From contig JAHHQZ010000001.1 of NCBI GenBank assembly GCA_020026075.1, forward strand, positions 66,127 through 130,126: a DNA stretch of 64,000 nucleotides. Direction: 5' to 3'. The stretch is from Actinobacillus sp. (GTDB lineage Bacteria; Pseudomonadota; Gammaproteobacteria; Enterobacterales; Pasteurellaceae). The notes under the pieces were generated by a model. It did no database searches, was not told where the DNA came from, and saw only the letters and a list, made by a program, of their open reading frames with translations. This document shows positions 1 through 8,135 of this stretch, in pieces (position 1 is the first letter of the stretch; each line of letters starts with the position of its first letter). Position numbers and translations under genes: made by a program.

Positions 1-452
1 GCACCGATTGCCGCAGCCATTGGTTCTTCAATTAAGTACACTTCACGTGCGCCAGCTCCCATTGCAGACTCACGAATAGCACGGCGTTCAACTTGGGTTG
101 CCCCTGCTGGCACACACACTAAAACACGTGGGCTTGGACGCATAAAATTGTTGCGGTGAACTTGTTTAATAAAATATTGCAACATTTTTTCAGTGACAAA
201 AAAGTCCGCAATTACACCGTCTTTCATTGGACGAATGGCCTCAATGCTTTTTGGTGTACGACCTAACATTGATTTTGCCTCGTGCCCCACACTCGCAATG
301 CTTTTCATTGCCCCAGTGCGATCTTTACGAATCGCCACGACGGAGGGCTCATCAAGAACAATACCTTGATTTTTCACATAAATTAGTGTGTTTGCTGTAC
401 CGAGATCGATTGAGAGATCATTAGAAAATAATCCACGAAATTTTTTAAACAT
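1..452 (-). CDS. mreB: Rod shape-determining protein MreB (5' part, runs off the left edge)
   Basis: Bacterial actin homologue that forms filaments under the inner membrane and positions the elongasome (MreC/D, RodA, PBP2) for lateral wall growth. Only the first 150 codons are present; the 3' end lies outside the window. The translation begins MFKKFRGLFSNDLSIDLGTA and carries the phosphate-1 loop DLGTANTLIY (about residues 16-25), the stretch DGVIADF, and the actin-fold motif CVPAGATQVERRAI. The ATG at 450-452 is preceded by a GGAAG ribosome site six bases upstream. The usual downstream mreC and mreD would lie to the left and cannot be checked. Confidence 0.97.
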   Translation of the reverse strand, partial: MFKKFRGLFSNDLSIDLGTANTLIYVKNQGIVLDEPSVVAIRKDRTGAMKSIASVGHEAKSMLGRTPKSIEAIRPMKDGVIADFFVTEKMLQYFIKQVHRNNFMRPSPRVLVCVPAGATQVERRAIRESAMGAGAREVYLIEEPMAAAIG

Positions 453-587
453 AAGTCTTCCATTGCTAAAATTTTAAGTTACTACGCTCATTGCTAAACG
501 CAAAAAAATTGCCGTTAATGTAACAGAAAACCTCTGTAATCAACAGTGATTTTTTATGCAATCACCGAATAAATTTACATAAAAAAG

Positions 588-630
588 AAGGCCGGAATTT
601 TGCTAAAAATTTTAACAAATATTCCAACCC
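588..630. repeat. Inward pair of the dispersed GGCCGGAATTTT motif
   Basis: AAGGCCGGAATTTT on the plus strand faces a degenerate complement (AAATATTCCAACC) across a central AAAATTTT tract, giving the 43 bp unit seen many times in the window. It lies downstream of the lipoprotein gene and upstream of mreB. No T-run follows, so a terminator role is uncertain here. Confidence 0.6.
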
Positions 631-671
631 CCTATGACGAGCAAAATACGAAAAAATTCAGCTTTGCTTAA

Positions 672-1322
672 TTATTTTTTCGCATCTTTTTCAGCTTTTT
701 CATCAGCTTTTGCAGGTTGAGCTGCCTTTTCTTGTTGAGCAAGCAAATTATTTAATGTGAAATCTACCATTGCTGGGGTGTTTACGATAACGCCTGTACC
801 GTTTGGATAAATAACGTTACCTGCAACGATCAACACATCAAGTTTCACTTTTTTCGGATCCGCTTGAATCGCTTTCTGAAGATCAGCACTGTACGCTTCT
901 AATTTACGGTTGAACATTACATCAAGTGCTTTGTCTTGTGCTGGGTATGGCTGTTCAAAACGTAGGGAAATTGGCTGAACATCGATGTATTTATCGCCAG
1001 ATTTCACTACCGCAAACCATTGCACCGCCGCAAGTGGTTCGTTACCAATGTTTTTAAAATCATAATGGTAAACCACGAATGGCATGCCAGCTTTGTCTTT
1101 GGCAAAATCAATTTTGCTGGTTTTCACTTCTACCGCTTGTTGGAATTGCTTCAATAAACCTTCTTGGATATTAGCTAATTTTAGCACTTTGTTAGCAGCA
1201 GGTTGTGCTTGTTCAGCGGTCGATTTAGTAGGTTCGCTTTTAGTTTCTTTATCGTTACAAGCAGTCAATGCCAAGGTTGCGGCAAGTACGCTGGTAACTA
1301 ACGCAGTTCTTTTTAATTTCAT
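672..1322 (-). CDS. Outer-membrane lipoprotein of unknown function
   Basis: A 216-residue protein with a type II signal peptide: basic start MKLKR, hydrophobic stretch, and lipobox LTAC with the lipidated Cys at residue 22. Asn, not Asp, follows the Cys, which in gamma-proteobacteria favours sorting to the outer membrane. The first 40 mature residues are low complexity (K, E, T, Q, A). The middle has a beta-rich look (FVVYHYDFKNIGNEPLAAV) and the tail is a charged KADEKAEKDAKK. SD AGAGGATAGT precedes the ATG. It follows tolA by 88 bp, with a weak terminator between, so it may be a distal member of the tol transcript. I do not recognise the family. Confidence 0.85.
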   Translation of the reverse strand: MKLKRTALVTSVLAATLALTACNDKETKSEPTKSTAEQAQPAANKVLKLANIQEGLLKQFQQAVEVKTSKIDFAKDKAGMPFVVYHYDFKNIGNEPLAAVQWFAVVKSGDKYIDVQPISLRFEQPYPAQDKALDVMFNRKLEAYSADLQKAIQADPKKVKLDVLIVAGNVIYPNGTGVIVNTPAMVDFTLNNLLAQQEKAAQPAKADEKAEKDAKK

Positions 1323-1349
1323 ACTATCCTCTGAGAAATTTTAAGGTAA

Positions 1350-1378
1350 AAAACGGGGAACGCATTCTAGCCGTTTTT
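1350..1378 (-). terminator. Weak terminator after tolA
   Basis: On the minus strand AACGG and CCGTT arms close a loop of about 14 bases and are followed by a run of T. The short stem suggests only partial termination between tolA and the lipoprotein gene. Confidence 0.4.
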
Positions 1379-1410
1379 TATCATTGGGTAAAGAATACGC
1401 AAAACATCCC

Positions 1411-2493
1411 TTAATGGGTAAAGGTATATGTTTGAATACGGGCTTGATGATTCGGCGGTGCTGGCAAAACTTGCGTACGAGCAATGGATTCCATCGCAGC
1501 ACCACAAGCTGGCACGGAGCCTTGCACTCGCTCTGTATTCGTAATATCTCCATTAGCAGCAATATGGATGCGTACTACGCAGGTTTCACCTGCCAAAAAT
1601 TTATTCGCAGCAAAATTGCGCTGTAATGGAATGCAAATGTCGTGCAAGTATCCAGTTAATTTTGAGCAGGTTTCTTCACCTTTCGCTCGTTGACCGCCTT
1701 GTGCTGTTTGGCTGGTTGCGTTGGTAACGCTTAATGTTGAACCATCTAAAAACTCATCAACGGAACGTAATTGTGCTTGGTATTTACGTTCTTCTGCTAG
1801 TGTTTTTTTCGCTTTTTCCGCCTCTCTCGCTTTAGTTTGAGCAAGTTTTTCCGCTTCTGCTTTGGCGAGTGCCTCTGCTTTTAGGCGTTTTTGCAATTCG
1901 GCTTTTTCTTGTGCCGCTTGCGCTGCCTTTTGTTGTGCAAGCTGTTCGGCTTTTAAGCGTGCAGCTAATTCTGCTTTGGCTTGAGCTTCTAGTTTTGCTT
2001 TTTCTTGGGCAAGTTGGGCGGCTTTTTGCTGTGCAAGCTGTTCAGCTTTCAAGCGAGCGGCTAATTCCGCTTTGGCTTGTGCCTCTAATTTTGCTTTTTC
2101 TTGGGCTAGCTGTTCCGCTTTTTGTTTCGCAAGTTGTTCTGCTTGCTGTTTAGCCAGTTGCTCTGCTTTTAATCTAGCCTCTAAGGCGGCTTTTTCTTCG
2201 GCGGCACGGCGTTTTTCAGCGGCGATTTTCGCTTGCTTTTGGCGAGCGATTTCCGCTTTTCTGGCTCGTTCAGCCGCTTGTTGAGCAAGTAGAGTATCGG
2301 TGTTGATCATCACGGCATCAATGCGTTCACCCTTAGGTGCATTGCCTTTTGCCCCTTTGGGTGGTTCGAAAAAAAACAGCCCTGCCAGTAACGCAAGCAA
2401 GCCAACGTGTAACACAACGGACAGCAAAAATGCCCCTGCACTGTTTTTTTTCTTTGGTTTCAGCAATTCTTGCTCTGCCTGTAATTGACTCAT
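1411..2493 (-). CDS. tolA: TolA, periplasm-spanning energy transducer of the Tol-Pal system
   Basis: TolA is anchored in the inner membrane by TolQ/TolR and reaches through the periplasm to TolB/Pal, coupling the proton motive force to outer-membrane constriction at division. The 360 residues show one N-terminal membrane segment (about 21-42, with SVVLHVGLLALL), a long Ala/Lys/Glu/Gln-rich helix (about 70-240) and a C-terminal globular domain (about 240-360) holding four Cys. Within the helix a 32-residue block starting AQEKAKLEAQAKAELAARLK occurs twice in tandem (residues 130-193). The start lies 2 bp after the tolR stop, so the genes are translationally linked. Confidence 0.97.
   Translation of the reverse strand: MSQLQAEQELLKPKKKNSAGAFLLSVVLHVGLLALLAGLFFFEPPKGAKGNAPKGERIDAVMINTDTLLAQQAAERARKAEIARQKQAKIAAEKRRAAEEKAALEARLKAEQLAKQQAEQLAKQKAEQLAQEKAKLEAQAKAELAARLKAEQLAQQKAAQLAQEKAKLEAQAKAELAARLKAEQLAQQKAAQAAQEKAELQKRLKAEALAKAEAEKLAQTKAREAEKAKKTLAEERKYQAQLRSVDEFLDGSTLSVTNATSQTAQGGQRAKGEETCSKLTGYLHDICIPLQRNFAANKFLAGETCVVRIHIAANGDITNTERVQGSVPACGAAMESIARTQVLPAPPNHQARIQTYTFTH
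1915..2106 (-). repeat. 96-bp tandem duplication in the tolA helix region
   Basis: Two adjacent 32-codon units encode nearly identical peptides (only the last residue differs, L versus A). Further partial echoes lie on either side. Such in-frame repeats can change copy number between strains and so alter the reach of TolA. Confidence 0.75.
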
Positions 2494-2495
2494 TG

Positions 2496-2930
2496 CTACT
2501 TTCCTTCGTTGATGGCGTGCGTCATTAAGCCAACGGACTTAATCCCTGCGCTGTGCAATAAATCCAATGCGTCTACCACTTCTTGATACGCTACCGTTCT
2601 AGCCCCCCCAACTAAGAACACTGCCTTAGGGTTGCGTTTGTGTTCAGCACTGGCAAGACTTTGGGCTTCTTTGGTGCTTAAATCATTGTAGGCTTTGCCG
2701 TTGATGGTTAGGCGATATTGGCCTTTATCTGGCACTTCCAAAATCACCGCAGACACGTTTTCGCTACTTAAATTTTCCGTTTGCTGTGCGTCTGGTAATT
2801 CCACGCGTACACTTTGGTTGATCACAGGGGCGGTGGCCATAAAAATGAGCAATAGCACCAACAGCACGTCCAAAAATGGCACGATGTTAATTTCTGCTTT
2901 TATTTGGCGGCGGCGATGGTGTTTCGACAT
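2496..2930 (-). CDS. tolR: TolR, Tol-Pal proton channel subunit
   Basis: TolR is an ExbD/TolR-family inner-membrane protein that with TolQ forms the proton-driven motor acting on TolA. The 144 residues have a basic cytoplasmic start (MSKHHRRRQIKAE), one membrane helix (about 17-36, NIVPFLDVLLVLLLIFMATA) with the channel aspartate at residue 21, and a periplasmic domain. Length matches the family. It lies 2 bp before tolA and 51 bp after tolQ; a single copy of the dispersed GGCCGGAAT motif (2962-2976) sits in the tolQ-tolR gap. Confidence 0.96.
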   Translation of the reverse strand: MSKHHRRRQIKAEINIVPFLDVLLVLLLIFMATAPVINQSVRVELPDAQQTENLSSENVSAVILEVPDKGQYRLTINGKAYNDLSTKEAQSLASAEHKRNPKAVFLVGGARTVAYQEVVDALDLLHSAGIKSVGLMTHAINEGK

Positions 2931-2981
2931 AGTTTTTCCTTTTTATTCGTTAAAAAAATGCAAAATATTCCGGCCTAGCCA

Positions 2982-3656
2982 TTAGGCATTGCCTAAAATG
3001 TGGCGATGTAAAATCGTGGTAAATTCCTCGATGAAATTTTCGTACTGCTGTTCCACTTTGTTTAAACGCAAACTCAAACGGTTATACGCCATTACTGCGG
3101 GAATCGCTGCAAACAAACCCACAGCGGTGGCGATCAGGGCCTCTGCAATACCTGGTGCAACCATTTGGAGCGTGGCTTGTTGAGCGCCGCTTAACGCCAT
3201 AAAGGCTGCCATAATGCCCCACACGGTGCCGAATAAGCCGATGTACGGACTAACGGACGCTACGGTGCCGAGAAACGGAATGGTGTTTTCTAGCTCGTCA
3301 ATTTCTCGGTTCATCGCAAGGTTCATCGCACGCACGCTGCCTTGTAAAATGTTGTCTTTCGCCTGCGGATTCATTTCTTTTAGGCGTACATATTCTTTAA
3401 AACCTACGTAGAAAATTTGGGCATTGCCTGTGAGCGATTGGCGGTTGTGGTCAAGACCGTCATACAATTTGTATAAATCTTCACCTGACCAAAAACGTTG
3501 CTGAAACTGTGCACTGGCTTGCTGGGCTTGGCGTAGCAAAAAGTTGCGTTTAAAAATAATCGTCCAAGAAAGAATGGATAAAATCACTAACAAGGTAATA
3601 ACCGCTTGCACCACAATGCTAGCGTCTAAAAAAATTTGTACGAGATTAAGGTTCAT
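2982..3656 (-). CDS. tolQ: TolQ, Tol-Pal proton channel subunit
   Basis: MotA/TolQ/ExbB-family inner-membrane protein of 224 residues. Three membrane helices are visible: about 16-36 (VQAVITLLVILSILSWTII), about 130-155 (GTVASVSPYIGLFGTVWGIM) and about 165-190 (ALIATAVGLFAAIPAVMAYN). The Gly/Ala-rich helices two and three form the five-fold ring around TolR. The gene lies 5 bp after ybgC and begins the usual QRA run. Confidence 0.97.
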   Translation of the reverse strand: MNLNLVQIFLDASIVVQAVITLLVILSILSWTIIFKRNFLLRQAQQASAQFQQRFWSGEDLYKLYDGLDHNRQSLTGNAQIFYVGFKEYVRLKEMNPQAKDNILQGSVRAMNLAMNREIDELENTIPFLGTVASVSPYIGLFGTVWGIMAAFMALSGAQQATLQMVAPGIAEALIATAVGLFAAIPAVMAYNRLSLRLNKVEQQYENFIEEFTTILHRHILGNA

Positions 3657-3661
3657 AAAAA

Positions 3662-4069
3662 CTACTCTTTGGGGGTTGAAAGCAACTGTTTTAAGGCTGC
3701 TGGTAAGGGTTGCGGTTTCATTTTGCTTAAATTAACGCAAGCGATAATGAATAGGGCTTTGCACAAGGCGGTATCGCCGTGCATTAAGTGCTGTTCAAAA
3801 AAGACGGTTGCGCCACGAATTTCGCTAATGCTAGTGGTAACCAGCAATGCGTCATCTAAGCGAGCAGGCAAAATAAAATCAATGTCAGCTTTTTTTACCA
3901 CGAAAGCGAGATCAAACTCGTCAATCAACGATTGTTGCGACACGCCAAACTGACGTAAGTATTCGGTTCTCGCACGTTCAAAAAAGTGCAAATAGCGTGC
4001 GTGATACACCACGCCACCAGCGTCCGTGTCTTCATAGTACACACGAATGGGAAATTGTTGTTCTGTCAT
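3662..4069 (-). CDS. ybgC: YbgC, Tol-associated acyl-CoA thioesterase
   Basis: Hotdog-fold thioesterase of 135 residues that hydrolyses short acyl-CoA thioesters; the family also binds acyl carrier protein and is genetically tied to Tol-Pal. The active-site motif YYEDTDAGGVVYHARYLHF is intact, with the catalytic Asp at about residue 16. It is the first gene of the ybgC-tolQ-tolR-tolA block and is cut off from pal by an inverted-repeat terminator. In E. coli and H. influenzae ybgC is the first gene of the whole tol cluster; here tolB-pal comes before it. Confidence 0.95.
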   Translation of the reverse strand: MTEQQFPIRVYYEDTDAGGVVYHARYLHFFERARTEYLRQFGVSQQSLIDEFDLAFVVKKADIDFILPARLDDALLVTTSISEIRGATVFFEQHLMHGDTALCKALFIIACVNLSKMKPQPLPAALKQLLSTPKE

Positions 4070-4080
4070 AAAAATTCCTT

Positions 4081-4126
4081 AAAAATTCCGACCTAGCATT
4101 AAACAAAACTGCTAGGCCGGAATATT
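4081..4126. terminator. Outward motif pair forming a hairpin between pal and ybgC
   Basis: AAAAATTCCGACCTAGC and GCTAGGCCGGAATATT form a long imperfect hairpin with A/T flanks, made of two copies of the dispersed motif pointing away from each other. It can terminate transcription coming out of pal on the minus strand, separating tolB-pal from ybgC-tolQRA. Confidence 0.65.
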
Positions 4127-4139
4127 ACGTTAAATTTTA

Positions 4140-4607
4140 TTAGTACACCAACACCGCACGGCGGTTTTTGGCGTAGTCTGCCTCCGTGTGTCCTAGAACG
4201 GCTGGTTTCTCTTCGCCGTAAGACAGGGTAGAAATTTGCGTTGACATTACCCCTTGTTGTTGCAAGTAGGCTTTAACCACATCCGCACGGCGTTGCCCTA
4301 GTGCGATGTTGTACTCTGGTGTGCCACGTTCATCAGTGTAGCCTTGCACTTGCACTTGCACGCTTGGGTGTGCCACTAAATACGCCGCTTGAGCGTTGAG
4401 CAACGGCTGATATTGCGGATTGATGGCATCGCTATCAAAAGCAAAATAAACCGTGTTCGCACGCTGTTGCAACTGCTGTACGTTATAGCCGCCATACAGG
4501 GCGTTTGGATCACTGTCAGTGGTTGCGAAAGACGACGAGTTTGAGCTACAAGCCGTAAGTAAGGCGATAGCGCCGGCAACGGCGGTGATTTTTAATACAC
4601 TTTTCAT
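4140..4607 (-). CDS. pal: Pal, peptidoglycan-associated lipoprotein (P6-like)
   Basis: Outer-membrane lipoprotein of 155 residues that binds diaminopimelate in peptidoglycan through its OmpA-like domain and is released from or loaded on the wall by Tol. The signal peptide ends in lipobox LTAC with Cys at residue 20. The OmpA domain follows (NTVYFAFDSDAI near 52, then TDERGTPEYNIALGQRRA), which is the strongly conserved wall-binding segment. It is the orthologue of H. influenzae antigen P6. It lies 12 bp after tolB. Confidence 0.97.
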   Translation of the reverse strand: MKSVLKITAVAGAIALLTACSSNSSSFATTDSDPNALYGGYNVQQLQQRANTVYFAFDSDAINPQYQPLLNAQAAYLVAHPSVQVQVQGYTDERGTPEYNIALGQRRADVVKAYLQQQGVMSTQISTLSYGEEKPAVLGHTEADYAKNRRAVLVY

Positions 4608-4619
4608 TGTTTTCTCCGT

Positions 4620-5951
4620 TTAGTTGAACAAATATGGTGACCAAGCTGGGTATTTCACTTGCCCATCGGGATTTGGCAGACGAGCTTTAAAATGGCCATC
4701 GGCAGAAACCAGTTGTAACACTTTTCCTAAGCCCTGTGTGGCACTGTAAATAATCATTAAACCGTTCGGCGACACACTTGGGTTTTCATCTAAATAGGTT
4801 GATGTTAAAAACTGCACGACACCAGTGCCGAGATTTTTCTCGGCGATGTGATCACGAGCTACATACACGAGAGTTTTGTTATCTGCGAGCAATTCACCAC
4901 CGTAATTTAAACCTTCATTGGTAAGTGGCTGAACGTTGCTGCCGTCTAAATTCATTTCGTACACTTGCGGCGAACCTGTGCGATCCGAAGTGAAAATCAA
5001 GCGTTGGCTGTCGGCAGTCCAAGATGGCTCCGTATTGTTGCCTTCGCCGTGCGTCAAAGCATAAATTTCCTTCGTCTGTAAATTCATTACATAAATATTC
5101 AAACCGCCTGCTCGTGAAGAGGAAAAGGCTAAATATTTGCCATCTGGGGAAAACGCTGGTGCGCCGTTATGACCTTGCCCTGACAACAAAATTTGACGTT
5201 GCTGTGTGAATAAATTTTGCAACACCAATTGGGAATGCTGACCTTCAAAACTCACATAAGCAATGCTATGACCATCCGCTGACCACGCTGGCGACATTAG
5301 CGGTTCGCTGCTACGATACAGGGTGTATTGGTTATGACCGTCATAATCCGCAATGCGCAGTTGATAGGGTTTATCCCCTGAATTTTTCTGCACGATGTAG
5401 GCGATTTTGGTTCTAAATGCCCCACGCATGCCAGTTAAGGTTTTAAACACCGCATCACTAATGGTATGTGCGCCTAGACGCTGATCTTTTTGTGTAAAAG
5501 CGTAAACTTTTTCCAGCAACACACGCCCCACTTGCCCTGACGCACCCAAAGTATCCACCAGTTGAACCGCCACCGTATAGCCTTTTGGCGTTGGGTTGAT
5601 TTGCCCAACTACCACGTTGCCCACGCCTAATCTCGCCCAAGCTTGCGGAGTTACATGGCGAGCATTCACAGGCTGTTCAGGCATACTTTGCACAGGCATC
5701 GGTAAAAACATTCCGCTGTTGCGTAAATCGGCACTGACAATATCCGCAATATGGAACGGCTTCTCTCCCGTGCCATTCCATTTAAACGGAACAACCGCCA
5801 CAGGGCGAGCCAAATCGCTACTGCCGCCGTCAATGACAATGCGCACTTCGCTGTCCGCCTGTGCATTATTCGCCAGCACAAGCCACGCCATACATAAAAA
5901 CGCCGCCACGCCACGCAAGCGCGCCATAGTGGCAATTTGAAGTTTTTTCAT
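4620..5951 (-). CDS. tolB: TolB, periplasmic beta-propeller of Tol-Pal
   Basis: Periplasmic protein of 443 residues that bridges TolA and Pal. A signal peptide (about 1-32, ending NNAQA) is followed by the alpha/beta domain and six beta-propeller repeats with the WD-like pattern P-x-[WF]-S-x-D/N-G (SPAWSADG, APAFSPDG, EPSWTAD, NPSVSPNG, YPAWSP). SD AAGGAAAG is well placed. tolB is here the first gene of the tol cluster, behind its own promoter (5977-6004). Confidence 0.97.
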   Translation of the reverse strand: MKKLQIATMARLRGVAAFLCMAWLVLANNAQADSEVRIVIDGGSSDLARPVAVVPFKWNGTGEKPFHIADIVSADLRNSGMFLPMPVQSMPEQPVNARHVTPQAWARLGVGNVVVGQINPTPKGYTVAVQLVDTLGASGQVGRVLLEKVYAFTQKDQRLGAHTISDAVFKTLTGMRGAFRTKIAYIVQKNSGDKPYQLRIADYDGHNQYTLYRSSEPLMSPAWSADGHSIAYVSFEGQHSQLVLQNLFTQQRQILLSGQGHNGAPAFSPDGKYLAFSSSRAGGLNIYVMNLQTKEIYALTHGEGNNTEPSWTADSQRLIFTSDRTGSPQVYEMNLDGSNVQPLTNEGLNYGGELLADNKTLVYVARDHIAEKNLGTGVVQFLTSTYLDENPSVSPNGLMIIYSATQGLGKVLQLVSADGHFKARLPNPDGQVKYPAWSPYLFN

Positions 5952-5976
5952 AGGCTTTCCTTTATTTATTCAATCG

Positions 5977-6004
5977 TTATTAAACAGTTGTCAACTGTTG
6001 TCAA
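5977..6004 (-). promoter_or_regulatory. tolB-pal promoter with a perfect palindrome filling the spacer
   Basis: On the minus strand a consensus TTGACA (5999-6004) and TAATAA (5977-5982) are 16 bp apart. The spacer is occupied by the 17 bp palindrome AACAGTTGTCAACTGTT (5983-5999), with 8 bp perfect arms around one base. Such placement is typical of a repressor operator. The protein that binds it is not known to me. Confidence 0.55.
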
Positions 6005-6015
6005 AATTTTTCCAA

Positions 6016-6846
6016 TTATTCCGACCAAGGGATTTGAGCTAAAAACGCCGCCACGCCATCTTCGTGTACGGCGAGGGTTTGATGTTTTGCGTGCGGTACC
6101 AGCTCAGGGTGAGCGTTACCCATCGCCACGCCGACACCCACTTCGCTTAACATTTCAATGTCGTTTAAGCCGTCCCCAAAGGCCATTACATTCTCCATTC
6201 CAAAACCGAGATATTCCGCCACACATGCAATGCCCATCGCTTTCGAACCAGACTCAATAAAAATATCCACTGATTCCTCGTGCCAACGTAACACTTTTAG
6301 ACCGTCCAAAATAGGATTGTGCTTGAATAGGTGATCTTGGCTTTCGTTAAAAAATGCCAATACTTGTAAGACAGGATGATGAAGATAATAGTTCGGATCC
6401 ACTTGATAATTCAAGGTGATAGGATCCAACGCACCACGCAATTTCGGCGTAATAGCGGAAACTTTCAGGGCATCATTATTTAAGGTAGCGTAATCAATGT
6501 GATGGGTTTGCAGAAAATGAATTAAAGGCTGCAACGTCGCCACAGGCAAAGCCGCATTGCGTAGAATTTTCCCTTTACATTTAACAAACTGCCCATTGCC
6601 CGTTACAAAAGTGTCAATGCCTAGCCGTTTCGTCAAGGCTGTAATTTTTTCAGGAAAACTGGCTTCCACACGCCCTGATGCAATTCCAACCAAAATTCCA
6701 GTGTCCTGCAAACGGCGCAATGCTGGCTCAACGCTTTCACGTAAAAGATCCCCGTCTTTCATATACAGCGTGTCATCAATATCAAAAAACACGGCTTTAA
6801 CTTGTGCCGCATACTGCGTAGCAACTGCTGTATCAAGTTTTTGCAT
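6016..6846 (-). CDS. HAD-superfamily phosphatase, Cof type
   Basis: Haloacid-dehalogenase hydrolase of about 276 residues with a type IIB (Cof) cap, the group of sugar-phosphate and FMN/PLP phosphatases. Motif I is VFFDIDDTLY (nucleophile Asp at about 22, acid/base Asp at 24), motif II GIASGR, motif III a Lys near 210 (GSKAMGI) and motif IV GDGLNDIEML. I chose ATG at 6846 because it has a strong SD (GTGAGGA, 4 bp spacing); the longer reading to 6867 would need a TTG start. The substrate cannot be told from sequence. It lies 64 bp ahead of tolB on the same strand. Confidence 0.9.
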   Translation of the reverse strand: MQKLDTAVATQYAAQVKAVFFDIDDTLYMKDGDLLRESVEPALRRLQDTGILVGIASGRVEASFPEKITALTKRLGIDTFVTGNGQFVKCKGKILRNAALPVATLQPLIHFLQTHHIDYATLNNDALKVSAITPKLRGALDPITLNYQVDPNYYLHHPVLQVLAFFNESQDHLFKHNPILDGLKVLRWHEESVDIFIESGSKAMGIACVAEYLGFGMENVMAFGDGLNDIEMLSEVGVGVAMGNAHPELVPHAKHQTLAVHEDGVAAFLAQIPWSE

Positions 6847-7086
6847 AAAATCCTCACTTAACGACAAAATGACGGAAATTTTATCATCTTTTTACATTAG
6901 ATGTGGGGAATTGTAATTTGAAAAAATAAAATTTCTTGAAATAAAGCAAGGGAATTAAGCTTGATAAAATAGGAAGAAATCGCTTATTGCACGAGCAATA
7001 CAAAAACGATAAATAATAAAAACAAGCTATTTAACTGATTTTTATGATGTTATTGATTGTGTTTGAGTGCGATTGAAAGGTCTTTG

Positions 7087-7451
7087 TGGTGGAGCTGGGG
7101 GGAGTTGAACCCCCGTCCGAAATTACTCTACTGTTAGTACTACACGCTTAGTCTGTTTTTAATTTCACTGCACCCTGCCAACAGACAGGCGATAATGCAG
7201 CTAGCTTGATTCAATTTAATGCTTCGATCCGCAAGCGGAGGCTTCCACACGATCTCGTTTGGTGTTGACTCCTCTTGATCCCCGTCTTACGAGCGAAAGC
7301 TAGGGAGAGAAGGCGCTGAGCAGGTTATTAAGCTGCTAGTGCAAATTCTTCGTCGTTTGCGACTATTGTTTTGCGGTTTGTTTACGAGGCCTACCGCACC
7401 TCGGCGTGCACTTCGAGCTTCGCTAATCCCGTCGAATCCGAAATCAGCCCC
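7087..7451 (-). ncRNA. ssrA: Transfer-messenger RNA (SsrA)
   Basis: tmRNA rescues stalled ribosomes with SmpB and tags the nascent chain for proteolysis. The 365 nt gene begins GGGGCTGATTTCGGATTCGA and ends with an alanine-tRNA-like 3' half (GTTCAACTCC ... CCACCA), CCA encoded. The resume codon GCA opens a tag reading ANDEEFALAA before TAA, preceded by the usual tRNA-derived alanine. The sites before ALAA read EEF, whereas E. coli has ENY and H. influenzae EQY. The 235 bp to the left (up to the HAD gene) shows no gene or integrase; ssrA 3' ends are frequent phage targets, but none is visible. Confidence 0.96.
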
Positions 7452-7466
7452 AAAAGTGAATGCATT

Positions 7467-7494
7467 ATTCTAACAAAAAGAGCTTGGTTCGCAA
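7467..7494 (-). promoter_or_regulatory. ssrA promoter
   Basis: On the minus strand TTGCGA (7489-7494) and TAGAAT (7467-7472) are separated by 16 bp and lie about 16 bp before the mature 5' end, leaving a short leader for RNase P processing. Confidence 0.55.
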
Positions 7495-7572
7495 GTCTTT
7501 TTCATCTTGTTTTTTGGGGAAAATCCAAAAAATTTCCTGTAAACTATGCGCTCAAAAATGTGAGGAAAAATT

Positions 7573-7884
7573 ATGTACATCAGTAAAGATTTAGCACAGT
7601 GGCAAGCGTTTATCTCCCTTTTAGAACAAGCAGTTAAACAAGGAAAAACCCAAGAAATTCTTATGCTTTTAATGACACCTGATGAGCGTGATACCATTGG
7701 ATTGCGTTTGCAAATTGTATTGGAATTGCTCAATGGCACACTACCACAACGGGAAATCCAGCAGAAACTTCACACCAGTGCAGCGACCATCACACGAGGT
7801 TCTAATATGATGAAAACAATGCAACCTGAATTACTTGATTGGGTGAAAAACACGCTTGAGATGCAAAAACCTACACTGGAATAA
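7573..7884 (+). CDS. trpR: Trp operon repressor TrpR
   Basis: Tryptophan-activated repressor of 103 residues, all helical. The hallmark segments are LLMTPDERDTIGLRLQIVLELL and the helix-turn-helix QREIQQKLHTSAATITRGSNMMK (about 66-88), which matches the family DNA reader closely. The ATG follows GTGAGGAAAAATT. It stands alone between ssrA (divergent) and maeB; no trp biosynthetic gene is in the window. Confidence 0.95.
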   Translation: MYISKDLAQWQAFISLLEQAVKQGKTQEILMLLMTPDERDTIGLRLQIVLELLNGTLPQREIQQKLHTSAATITRGSNMMKTMQPELLDWVKNTLEMQKPTLE

Positions 7885-8095
7885 TTATAAAAAAACCGAT
7901 TTTTACTATTTTGATACTAATTACACATATTCTTCACAGATGACAAAATCAGTTATTACCAAAACAATAATTTAAAATATATTCTATATAAGTACGATTG
8001 AATGAATGTTCAGCAACATTTGAGGTGAAATGACCTACCGTTTTATGAGTCTTAAGCTATATTAGATAAATTTTCCTAATGATACCGACATAAAA

Positions 8096-8117
8096 AAATG
8101 AGGCATAGATCACATTT
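8096..8117 (+). promoter_or_regulatory. CRP (CRP-N) site of maeB, class II position
   Basis: The 22 bp site agrees with the symmetric CRP consensus at 18 positions. The right half TAGATCACATTT is perfect and the left half reads AAATGAGG. Its centre (8106.5) lies 41.5 bp before the start point predicted from the -10 box, the spacing used by class II activated promoters. Confidence 0.65.
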
Positions 8118-8135
8118 TTTTACATTTTTAGGCTT

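Noticed and set aside
1867..2285. Plus-strand ORFs opposite tolA
   Set aside because: They arise from the repetitive Ala/Lys/Gln codons of the tolA helix read backwards and have Leu/Cys/Ser-only composition.
7087..7087. Phage or island attachment site at the tmRNA 3' end
   Set aside because: No integrase and no second copy of the ssrA 3' end was seen in the 235 bp beyond it.
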